Below are positions 1 through 10,003 of a DNA stretch of 64,000 bases, piece after piece. The DNA comes from Streblospio benedicti (taxonomy: Eukaryota; Annelida; Polychaeta; Spionida; Spionidae), in NCBI GenBank assembly GCA_019095985.1, contig CM032664.1, positions 60,675,397 through 60,739,396 of the forward strand, given 5' to 3'. Position numbers and translations under genes: made by a program. Position 1 is the stretch's first letter; every line of letters starts with the position of its first letter. A model generated the notes under the pieces. The model ran no database searches. It was not told where the DNA came from and saw only the letters and a list, made by a program, of their open reading frames with translations.

Positions 1-404
1 TATTATCATAATATGATCGGAAAACAGATCAGAGAAAATTGAACAAGAAATTGAATTGTTTTTATCAAGAAACTTTTTGATAGACTTGAATCAAATGGAA
101 ATCGGATATTCATTAGTACATGTGTTTATATTATAAAAGATAGAACCAACATCTTTTTTATTCACATTTTAATTAGATATTTTCAACCTTGCGGTCATCA
201 TCAGAATATAATGTAAAATGAACCAACTTAAATTACAAAACACTACTGTTTTCAATATTACATGAATATAATACAGAACATGAATCAAAACATAACAACA
301 CAAGGATTAAGGATTAGGAGATCAGCAGGTGCTGACAACATCTAAATCTTGTAAGACATGTATTTATAACTAGATTTTTCAGTTAGCAACCTGCATAGTC
401 TTAC

Positions 405-2689
405 CTTTTTAAGTTCACAAAGGTCATCTTGAGCGTCACACTGGGCAGAATCACAGTCACATGCTGAAAGCCAAAAGCAACATGTTCAAATCATTTTATA
501 GTTTGCCACAGTTGTAACCCAGTACATTTCATGGAAAGGTCGGGCATGTATACAGAAGTCATCAGCTAAGTCCTTACCGCACATAGAAGCCTGAAAGGCA
601 TACGTCCGGTACGAATAACTATCGATGCCCAGCTGCACCATTCCACCAAGTTCCGGTTTGGAGGCTCCAGAGCCACTTCCGTAACAGTATCGCCTGCAGA
701 CATATGGAAGACTTAATAGAGCTTATGCTCACCTCTCCATCTAATATTGCAATATGTATATTTTCACGATACAGTGCGCGATTCACTGTAAAGTTAATAA
801 TTATGGTTATAGGTAATCAAAATTACTTTGGTAACCATTTCTGGGCACTGATACAGTACAAGTCAGCCTTGAGGTGCCACATACATATATGTGTCAGAAA
901 TCTTAAAATACCATTTCAGCGCCACTTCATAGTGAAACTATTCTAATGAATGATTTAGTTTAGTTTCGATTGCATGCCAATAGCAGAAATCAGTCACATA
1001 ACTTACACTGTGCTCCCTCCTAAGTCACTGGCATCCGTGTAGGAAATCACCCCATACCTACTCCAGAAGAAACCAATAAAGTCGCCCTCTTCTACAGGAA
1101 CACACCAGTCCATGTCAATCTATATAGACAAGCACAACATATGTTTTATAGTGCAGTATTATGCATTATTGTAAATGCTTCTCAACTTTGCTCTCTTGAT
1201 AGCTATACAGAACCAGCAACTTGCAAAAGCTAGGAACTGTACTTATGCAGCGCCTTCTTCATTTCTTCATTTTGTAATTTATTCGTTTTTGACAAACAAT
1301 TAATCGAATTGGACCAAAGTTCCACGTGGTCAGGAAGGAACCCCTAAACTAAGTAATGTGAACATACCTGATAGGTATTTCCGTTGATAAAATTCCTACC
1401 CAGCTTTTTCCATTGGGTGATTCTAAAGCTACATTCATCTCCTTCGTTTTCTTGACGAAAGACGCCAAACTGGGAATGAATTGAAGAAGCACAAATTAAG
1501 CACAAATTTAACTCTAATTTTGTACACTTCGGAATATGATATATAGCGATAAATACCAACTAATTATCATTATATAAGCCTATATGGATTATTTATTACT
1601 TGCGTTAAAATCATAGGGTGGTTGTTTTAAAATCATAGAACCATTTTGTACTGAACTGCCTATCCATCAAATCAAAATATTAATGGGACAAAATTCAAAA
1701 GATACAAATTTTCCACAGATATATTCTTAGAAAAGAAATACTTTGGAATGGAAATATTCTTACGATTGCCAAATGCAGGTGATTTACCTAACGTGTCTTC
1801 AAACCAAAAACGAGAGAAAAGTAACAAACTGGTACTTGGTGCTCAATGCAAGACTCACAAAGAGGTTGGTCCTTGTCCTCCACCGTGTGTTGTTGGAGCC
1901 GTCGCTTCCTGCGATGAACGTCACTGAGGTGATGTGTCCATCTGCCTGAGCCGGGTGTTCACGTCAACAACTAGTCCACGCTTTTGGCAAACAAAATAAC
2001 GATAATAAAGAGTAACAATCCAACACTATTTAGTCTTCATTGACTGTGGGTTGTTGGTTACACATGCAATTTTCTTCCACACTTGCAATGCTTTAATTGA
2101 TACATGATTCAATAGATATTAGAACTTACTTTTGGTAACCTGTAACATGTATCCCGAAACTTAAAATTGCTACCTAGCTTTTCCATTAGGTGGTTCTACA
2201 GGTATAAACATCTTCTTCGTTCTCTTGACGGAATACACCAAACATGTTTTCAATATACGTTAGCAATTACTTTTGGTTACTTGTTTAAATTAGGCCTTTA
2301 GACCCTTACGTTTTGTGTATGTTTAACATTAATACTTTGGGGATAAAAGAACGTTTGTTCATACACATGATTAGATCATTGTTCACATTTTGACATGATA
2401 TGAAATGCAAATGCCATTTTATTTTGCAAATCTAGATATTTTCCTACCTTTGAGGAATCATATTTGTCATAGATGTTGAGTTCGCTATTACCCACGATCT
2501 CTGGCTCCTGCGAGTCGCAGCAAGCTGAAATAAGCTAGATTTTATTGTCTCCTTCCAACCATCCACGATATTAGTTCAAACTATGTGTGGAGAACAAGAA
2601 CAAGAAAAACAAGACATACCAGATTCGCCCGCAGCTAGCACTTCTCCTAAACCACAAATACACCAAATCGACCAAAAGATCAGCTGCAT
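405..2689 (-). CDS. Secreted cysteine-containing protein gene, copy 1 (seven exons, 3' end off window)
   Basis: Exons on the minus strand, in transcript order: 2689-2620, 2524-2448, 1980-1859, 1469-1368, 1119-1007, 693-578, 463-405. The first exon begins with ATG and a hydrophobic signal peptide (MQLIFWSIWCICGLGEV) ending near LAAGES. All listed junctions have AG acceptors and GT donors, and phases fit except inside exon 3. The middle exons read GHITSVTFIAGS, FGVFRQENEGDECSFRITQW, VPVEEGDFIGFFWSRYGVIS and YGSGSGASKPELGGMVQLG, a beta-sandwich-like pattern I recall from invertebrate extracellular proteins but cannot name as a family. The last exon is acidic and Cys-rich (CDCDSAQCDAQDDLC), and the gene continues leftwards. 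Exon 3 is 122 bp; compared with the other copy it has one extra codon and one missing base after GTGAACA, so its frame is broken unless this is an assembly error. It could be an extracellular matrix, shell or immune protein; function is unknown. Confidence 0.6.
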
Positions 2690-3305
2690 GGCGTCGGTTC
2701 CTATGCAAGGATGATGTGATGTTGTACACTAGACCTTAAATAACAGCTGCTGATAACAGGCATCAGATGGACTTGACAGATTTACAGCATTGATGAACTA
2801 CATACACCGCTTTCTTCATCGCGTTCGTGCAGTAAACTTGTATTATTTCACCCCAGATATTTATTCCAGAACTGGTACCATAGATAGGAACACCATGGTC
2901 ACTAATCGCTTATAATTGATCAATAATCAGTTTGTTAATGTTTAATCTGGATGGGATACCCAATGAATGTCCAGATTTTTACTATCAAAGTGGTCAAATC
3001 AATTAAGTAAGACAATAATCAAAGATGTTATTTAGTGTTTACAGTAAGCATTGATTTTCGAAGTTAATTCAATGTTGAAAGTCAATGTAGAATGTTTATC
3101 AAGGATATCATTCACCTTCGGCTGCTGTTTCAAAGTCACATTGTCTTTGAACGTGCGAGTATTGAGTAACGAGGACACAAAGGTAATGAGGTGATTGCAT
3201 CATGCTCTTGGGTTGTTCACGACTTTAATGTGTGAGCTAAAATGTAAAGGTTATCGGAGTCTGCCGTGTGTATCACACAAATTTATAGAATAACTATGGA
3301 GTGTT
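1540..3305. repeat. Segmental duplication, left copy
   Basis: This stretch matches 6131-7963 over about 1.75 kb in the same orientation. The match starts near ATCATTATATAAGCC and ends near AGAATAACTATGGAGT. It carries exons 1-3 of the secreted gene plus promoter-side sequence. Substitutions and small indels are scattered, so the duplication is not brand new. Confidence 0.85.
2165..2245 (-). pseudogene. Relic of exon 4 lying between exons 2 and 3 (copy 1)
   Basis: On the minus strand this reads FGVFRQENEEDVYTCRTT and then a stop, clearly related to the real exon 4 at 1469-1368 (FGVFRQENEGDECSFRITQW). It has no matching splice donor. It appears to be a dead exon left from an older internal duplication of the exon 3-exon 4 unit. 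Confidence 0.65.
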
Positions 3306-3639
3306 GAGCTAATTGTCTAAGGTGGAATATAGCAGTTGGCCTCATCGTGTTGTTGTACTCTCACTATACTGCTGTGTATTGGCACTTTATTATTTTTCTA
3401 TTCCTTTCTCAAATTAACACATTATCTTGGTAAAGGTCTTTATTTTTTAATTAATTTCGAAGTCACAGCTTCCTTGTCAACAGACATAATAATGTAGTAT
3501 GCATGACCTACTTAATAATTTACAGGTAAACTGAAATGGTATACTCTGTGAATTCTTGCACAAATACAGATACAGATACCGGTATTGTGGCTCATAGGGA
3601 CAAGTAAATTTTGAATAATTTGAAATACATGGTAAGATA

Positions 3640-5520
3640 TGTTATCACAGAAGAGTAGCACTAAGTGTATATTACAAGTTCCTATCACATCTCCAAACTT
3701 GTCTCCTTGATTCATGGTACCGGTAATTAATCACCTCTAAGTCTCTTCTGGAATCACTTATTTTGACTTTTTAATGCTTTTGACTAGTCTTGTGTCTCTC
3801 TTTGTGATAGGAACTTGTACAACACACTTAGTGCTACTCTTCTGTGATAACATGGGTGGAATTCCCAGTCACGTGTAGAAGTTTCGTCAATACAGGGGGG
3901 ACCACCTTGCCTTGTTTGAGGTTGAGGGTGGTCACTGGGTCTGCGGGTGGCGATCTTGAGGGCCTCCAGGGTTTTCCCCCGGCTCCAGCTTTCCTCTTGG
4001 CCAATCACCAATGACCTTGCAGCTCTTCTTCGGAATCACATGTCCAGTCTGGCTAGTGTGTATTTGCACAGCCGACTCAGGGTTGGTCTTGTCGAAATGT
4101 TCTGATAATCTCGTACCAAGATTCTGACCAGTCTCACCAACGTACTCTCAATTGCATTTAGGACAAGTGATGCAATAAACCACCCCGCATTTCTTCAGAG
4201 GGTCAGGCTTATCTTTGGGTCTGACAAGATTTGACCTCAAGGCGTTGAATGGTTTGTGATAGCTGGGTACTCCATGATTTCAAAAGACTCCCTGTAATAC
4301 TTCAGAAGTTCTTAGCATATATGGGATATGTACTGGGAACTTAGGGTGTGCACCTTCATTGTTTCTGGGTTGTCTTTCGATGGGCGCTTCTCAGGGATCT
4401 TAAATGACTAGGGTTTGTAGCCGTTCATGAGTAACACCTCAATGACATTCTTCTCTTCCTTCTGGCAATCTGATTCATCTGTAATGAGATGTTCCGCTCT
4501 ACGACGGAGGGTACAGACTACGGATCTCTCATGTTCAAGGTGGTGGTTACTCATCCAATTCAAATACTGGTCCATGTGAGTCAGTTTGCGGTATACTGAG
4601 ATTTTCAGATTTCCATTTTCTAAACGTTCAGTAGTCTCTGTGTCCAGTAAAGCCAACTTGTTGTTCATTTCACCTTCTGTAGTACACTGTTTGTGGGGGT
4701 TCATGGAGTTGAGATATGTTGTGAATTCTTCTATCTGGTTAGAAGGAAGCACAGTAAATGTGTCATCGACATACCGATACCAAACTGTTGGTTTTACCGG
4801 CGCGTGGTCCAAGACATTCTTTTCAAAGTCTTCCATAGTCAGGTCTGCCACAGCTGGGGATACAGGTGAGCCCATGGGGGTGCTCCTTGCATCTGGCGAT
4901 AGAACACTCCATCACACATAAAGTAAGTTGTTTCTAGGCAGAATTTCAGAATTGTGGTCAACTGATCAACGTCGAGTTCGCATCTCATGCTCAGTGTGTC
5001 GTCTCCTTCTAGTCTTCTTCGGGTGATGGTGATAGCATCATCCACGGGTAAACTTGTGAAGAGGGCCGAGACATCGTACAATACTAACTCACGGGTTGGG
5101 GGTACCTCTAGGTCTCTAATATTCTGGACGACGTCTTCACTATTCTTGATGGAATGTTGGGCCTTGCCTAGGACTTAAGACAGATGAAAGAAACCTCGGC
5201 GCTGGCGCTGGGTACGTAATACTGCCTATGCTTGGAATTATAGGTTGTAATGGTGTGTCTTTTATATGTACCTTAGGAAGTCCGTAAAACTTAGGGATCT
5301 CTTCCAAGGTGGGGTAGATCCTACTGTACATGGATGTGGAAATACGTTTGTCTTTCTCCCATTCACCCAGTATCGACACGAACTTATGCTTGTATCTGGC
5401 AGTGGGACCTTTCTTGAGAACAGTCGCACTTTGCCACCAGAAACTGATGAAGAAGGAATGTCCTCCAAAAAGCATCTGCGTAAGGATTTTATCCCTTCTT
5501 TACTGTGATGCATCCAGATG
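3640..5520 (-). mobile_element. Penelope-like retroelement, broken, 5' incomplete
   Basis: Minus-strand coding remnants in element order: an upstream RT part with FYGLPKVHIKDTPLQPIIPS (about 5475-5140), YDVSALFTSLPVDDAI (about 5081), the RT core MGSPVSPAVADLTMEDFE and WYRYVDDTF (4875-4408), and a GIY-YIG nuclease part with YCITCPKC and YVGETGQNLGTRLSEH (about 4180-4000). This order, RT then GIY-YIG, is diagnostic of Penelope-like elements. The 5' portion is missing and there are several breaks. A 50-bp inverted repeat (3640-3690 against 3802-3852) lies at its 3' side. Confidence 0.9.
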
Positions 5521-6130
5521 CTAAGAAATCTCTACTAGGGTAATAATGTTACTCTATTGATTTACCATTTTGGTGATTGCAGTGAGTGGTATTGGTAAAA
5601 TAAAAGTAGTTTCTTCAGAATGTAAAAATGGCTGATGAGTATTATTCACCATCTATACCGTTTAGTTATATTGGCCCTGGAAACCATGTGTGTTTTATTT
5701 CTGTTTTGTATATGCTATCGATTAGGTGAAACTTATGTGTACAATATTTTCATATACCTGATTTAAAACGTTAAAATGATAATGTTTCGTGAAGTGTGTA
5801 TATATTCAACCATCTGGTATAATTGTAAATCTTAACTTTGACGTGTCATATTGAATTTAATTGAGGACACTATATATTTAATCCGAGACTATACTATTGG
5901 ACAATGCATACGCAAAGAATATATACTCTGTTCTATCTGCTCTCTATTCACTCCGAATACTTTATACATTCCCCTAAAAGTTGTTATTGTTATAAGATGA
6001 GTGATGAGCATACTACTATAATATCTTAGACTGTAAAATTAATATAGCCGTGGGAAAGGGTCATCATTAAATGTTGATGTTTATTTTATATGGCTTTTAG
6101 TCTTGACCATTACCATGGTCACTTTGTATA
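5521..6130. other. No feature seen
   Basis: AT-rich sequence between the Penelope-like element and the right copy of the duplication. I see no exon, repeat or structured element. Confidence 0.5.
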
Positions 6131-6451
6131 TGATATCTAGCGATGAACACCAACTAATTATCATTATATAAGCCTATATGGCTTATTTATTACTTGAGTT
6201 AAAATCATAGGGTGGTTGTTTTAAAATCATAGAACCATTTTGTACTGAACTGACTATCCATCAAATCAAAATATTAATGGGACAAAATTCAAAAGTTGAA
6301 AATTTTCCACAGATATATTTTTAGAAAAAAATACTTTGGAACTTAAATATTCTTATGATTGCCAAACGTAGTTGATTTACATAACTTGTCTTGAAACCAA
6401 AAACGTGAGAAATGTAACAAACTGGTACTTAGTGCCCAATGCTAGACTGAC

Positions 6452-7357
6452 AAAGAGGTTGGTCCTTGTCTGCCACGGTGTGTTGGAGCCGTCGCTTCCT
6501 GCGATGAACGTCACTGAGGTGATGTGTCCATCTGCCTGAGCCGGACTGTTCACGTCAACAACTAGTCCACGCTTTGGGTGAACAAAATAACGATAATAAA
6601 GAGTAACAATCCAATACTATCTAGTCTTCATTGATAGTGGGTTGTTGGTTACATATGCAGCCCCCCTTCCACACTTGCACGGTTTGAAGTGATGCGTGTT
6701 TTAATAGATATTAGCAATTACTTTTGGTAACCTGTAACATATGTCCCATAACTTAAAATTGCTACCTAGCTTTTCCATCATGTGGTTCTGCAGGTATAAA
6801 CATCTTCTTCGTTCTCATGTTTTCAATATACGTTAGCAATTACTTTTGGTTACTTGTTTAAGTTAGGCCTTTAGATCCTTACGTTTTGTGTATGTAATAC
6901 TTTGGATGAAAAAGAATGTTTGTTCATACACATGATTAGATCATTGTTCACATTTTGACATGATATGAAATGTAAATGCCATTTTATTTTGCAACTCTAG
7001 ATATTTTCCTACCTTTGTGGAATCAAATTTGTCATAGATGTTGAGTTGGCTATTACCCACGATCTCTGGCTCCTGTGAGTCACAGCAAGCTGAAATAAGC
7101 TAGATTTTATTGTCCCCTTCCAACCATCCACGATACTAGTTCAAACTATGTATATGGCACAGAAGGAGTGAGGAATTATGAGAACAAGATGAACAAAAAT
7201 AAGAAGAACAAGAACAAGATGAACAAAAATAAGACCAAGAAGAACAAGGAGAATAACAAGAACGAGAACAAGAAAAACAAGACATACCAGATTCGCCCGC
7301 AGCTAGCACTTCTCCTAAACCACAAATACACCAAATTGACCAAAAGATCAGCTGCAT
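6452..7357 (-). CDS. Secreted protein gene, duplicated first three exons (copy 2)
   Basis: Minus-strand exons 7357-7288, 7089-7013 and 6571-6452 repeat exons 1-3 of the gene at 405-2689. They encode a signal peptide (MQLIFWSIWCICGLGEV), then CCDSQEPEIVGNSQLNIYDK, then a 40-residue exon with DVNSPAQADGHITSVTFIAG. Phases 1 and 0 join cleanly and exon 3 is open here, unlike in copy 1. The exon 3 donor is weaker (GTCAGT instead of GTGAGT). No intact exons 4-7 follow before copy 1, only a damaged exon 4 fragment. These exons could be an alternative 5' end spliced onto the downstream exons of copy 1, or a partial duplicate gene. I cannot tell which from sequence alone. Confidence 0.5.
6761..6816 (-). 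pseudogene. Relic of exon 4, copy 2
   Basis: Counterpart of the dead exon at 2165-2245, further shortened: the stretch encoding FGVFRQ is missing here. Its presence in both segmental copies shows that the exon was already dead before the 1.75-kb duplication. Confidence 0.55.
7168..7290. repeat. AAGAAC-type minisatellite
   Basis: Imperfect repeats of AAGAACAAGATGAACAAAAAT on the plus strand, inside intron 1 of the duplicated secreted gene and ending just before its exon 1 donor. The left copy of the duplication has only about 25 bp of this sequence. Confidence 0.8.
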
Positions 7358-7963
7358 GGCGTCGGTTCCTATGCAAGGATTATGCGATGTTATACACTAT
7401 ATGTTATATACTGTCAACGACAAGAGGCATCAGATGGACTTGACAGATTTACAGCATTTATTAACTACCTGCACTGCTTTCTTCATCACGTTCGCACAGT
7501 AAACTTGTATTATTTCACCCAAGATGTTTATTTCAGAACTGGTACTGTATATAGGAAAACCATGGTGACTAATGGCTTCTTAATTTATTAAAATGCAATT
7601 TCGTAATGTCTAACATGTATGGGATACTTCATTCAACATCTATTGTTGCTGTCGAAGTCGTCAAATCAATTAACTACGACAATAATCAAAGATATTATTT
7701 AGTGTTTACAGTAAGCATTGATCTTCTAAGTTAATTCAAAGTTGATAGCCAATATGGAATGTTTATCGAGGATACCATTCACCTTCAGCGATTGTTTCAA
7801 AGTCATATTGTTGAACTTGCGAGTATTGAGTAAAACGAGGAAACAAGGGTAATGAGATGATTGCATCATGCTCTTGGGTTGATCACGCATTTAATGTGTG
7901 AGCAAAAAAGTAAAGGTTGTCGGGTCTGCCGTTTGTATCACACAAATTTAAAGAATAACTATG

Positions 7964-9212
7964 GAGTAGTCATATGCAGTGGGTTTGAACACCTTATTAA
8001 TTTGTCTTGATGAGGTCGCGATAGTGATTATCTGGTAGATTTCGAACTAATGTCAAAAATGGCCAAATGCTTTTCTAGTAAACGAGGTTTAATTTAAAGT
8101 GGCAACACAAGCCGGAAGTGATGGCCCTTAGTTACATCATTTCATAAAGGCATGTAGATTCCAAACGCTGGTTATGTAACTATTGTATTGCCAACATGAA
8201 AAAACAATGGCCTTCTGTACGTGATAAATTGATTTGCAAAGTGCAAAAGGGATTACCTTGACACAATGTTGGCAAACTTGACTTAACTGGAAGAAGGGAC
8301 CTGCCGTCCTGCCCCACCTGTTTCCAGCACCGAACTATGTCAAGTAAATTCCTACTCTACAAATTAGTAACAGTTCAGTGACAGATAAAGAGCGGCCCGC
8401 CTCCCTCCGCTCCCGCCCACATTGTCATAATTTTATCCAGGTCTTGGATACACTGGGTTGTGGCCTATTCGAATTCCACACGGGATTTGCCTTGCAGGGC
8501 TTTTGATTTTGCCAGAATATTGAGGGTTCAAGTATCCATCCCCCGGGTAAGATACAGTGCATGTACAAAACGGTACATTTTTATATGCAGATTTATTAAA
8601 TTTTGCATGGTGGGGGGTATGTCACTGGAACCCTAAAATAGGCAGTAGCGTATATATGAGTGTTTTGTTTTTTGTTTTTTGTTTTATTTCTATTTTACGT
8701 TTTTGTGTTTTGCTTTTATTGTGGGTGCTCCTAATCAGTATCTACTAAACATTTCATCAAAACATGATGAGATCTGAATTAAAATGTCTTGAACATAGGA
8801 TAGTAAAATGCATTATCATTCAACTATTCTATTGATTATTGATTTCATGCAGATAAACATCTTAGCACCATTGACATTTATTGCAATTAATGGCATTCAA
8901 CCAAACGTGTGCTGCACACAGGATGCAATTAATTGAGAAGCATGATGAGCGCTCATGATATTTACGATTAAATTATGAGATGGTGGTGTGGTGACTATAT
9001 CAACCAGTATGTAGCTGTAGATGGTAGGAAGTGTGTGCACCCCCGTTTTCCTTTAGACAAAATCTTGAAGCAAGTAATGCGAAAGTCCCGTTGCTTGTAA
9101 AGGTAATTTGCCTCGTTTCTCGAACTCATCCTTGATTTTTCTTTGCTAATCTAATCCCCGTGACGCGCATTCACGGTAATTTCGACCATATATGCTTTCA
9201 ACTTACATGTCT
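7964..9212. other. No gene seen
   Basis: AT-rich spacer upstream of the duplicated secreted-gene exons. A T-rich run lies near 8660-8700. I find no coding exon or recognisable element on either strand. Confidence 0.45.
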
Positions 9213-9575
9213 GACCCCATATTTTATTAAGGGCATTGTTCATGTGCATTCTCAGATCTCATCCTTGGTATGATCGTCCGTTACAGCGGTACCACGGTCC
9301 CCTTTTGCAGCATGTTCGGTCTCTGCATTTAATGTGCATTCTAAATTTCTCTTTGCACATTCGCTGAATTCCACCTTCTTTTTGCTCTACCCACATCTAT
9401 TCTTTGTGTTTGAGCTGCGCCTTGACAGCAGACCCATATTTTATTAAGGGCATTGTTCATGTGCATTCTCAGTGCATCCTTGATATGATCGTCCGTTACA
9501 GCGATACTTGGTCTGCAGTGCACAGTTCGGTCCACATTTAATGTGCATTCTAAAGCTTGCTTTGCACATTAAAAT
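9213..9575. repeat. Direct repeat pair, about 145 bp
   Basis: The block starting CATATTTTATTAAGGGCATT at about 9217 recurs at about 9432, both running through ATGATCGTCCGTTACAGCG and ending near TTTAATGTGCATTCTAAA. The copies are in the same orientation, about 217 bp apart, and have diverged. Confidence 0.8.
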
Positions 9576-10003
9576 TCCACCTACCATCTCTACGTGCACT
9601 TGACAGCAGACAGAATTTCAAAAACTTTCCTGCGGGTGGAAGTCCCCCAATATGCAATGGATATCTCTGCGTCCCGAAAACTTGGGTTTGTGAATGATGG
9701 CCCCCGATTTTTTTCCTTCCCACATCTTTTCCTTGTGTTTTACTACGATTTTGCATGCATGTTTTATCTAGCTTGTCAATTTCTATTTCTGCCAGTTTTT
9801 TAAAAATCCAGGCACAAGAAAAATGCATATCTGACCTATATCTGTGTGCTTACTAGACAAACTTTCCTGCTATGAACTCTGCGTATAATATGCATGGATA
9901 TATAAGAAGACTATGCGCTGTATGTATGCTTTTACCCGTGTTTTTTATCTTTCATCCTGGTGTCAATGTCAATATAGACACAGTTCAAAATTCCATCCCT
10001 CAG

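Larger units (their letters stand above)
6131..7963. repeat. Segmental duplication, right copy
   Basis: Partner of 1540-3305. It differs by point changes, small indels and a lysine/asparagine-codon-like minisatellite expansion at about 7168-7290 that is almost absent from the left copy. Confidence 0.85.

Noticed and set aside
2581-2640. Possible CRISPR-like or regular spacer array in AAGAAC repeats
   Set aside because: A simple purine-rich minisatellite in an animal intron; no spacer structure. No CRISPR, operon or bacterial signal occurs in the window.
7136-7376. Minus-strand Ser/Cys-rich and Leu/Phe-rich frames running through the minisatellite
   Set aside because: Exon 1 ends at 7288 at a good GTATGT donor; the rest is translation of the simple repeat.
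9872-10003. ATG-led extension (MNSAYNMHGYIRRLCAVCML) in front of the first annexin repeat as the annexin N-terminus
   Set aside because: A normal acceptor (CCCTCAG) precedes GTITAAP, and the upstream part is AT-rich without coding character, so an upstream exon is more likely.
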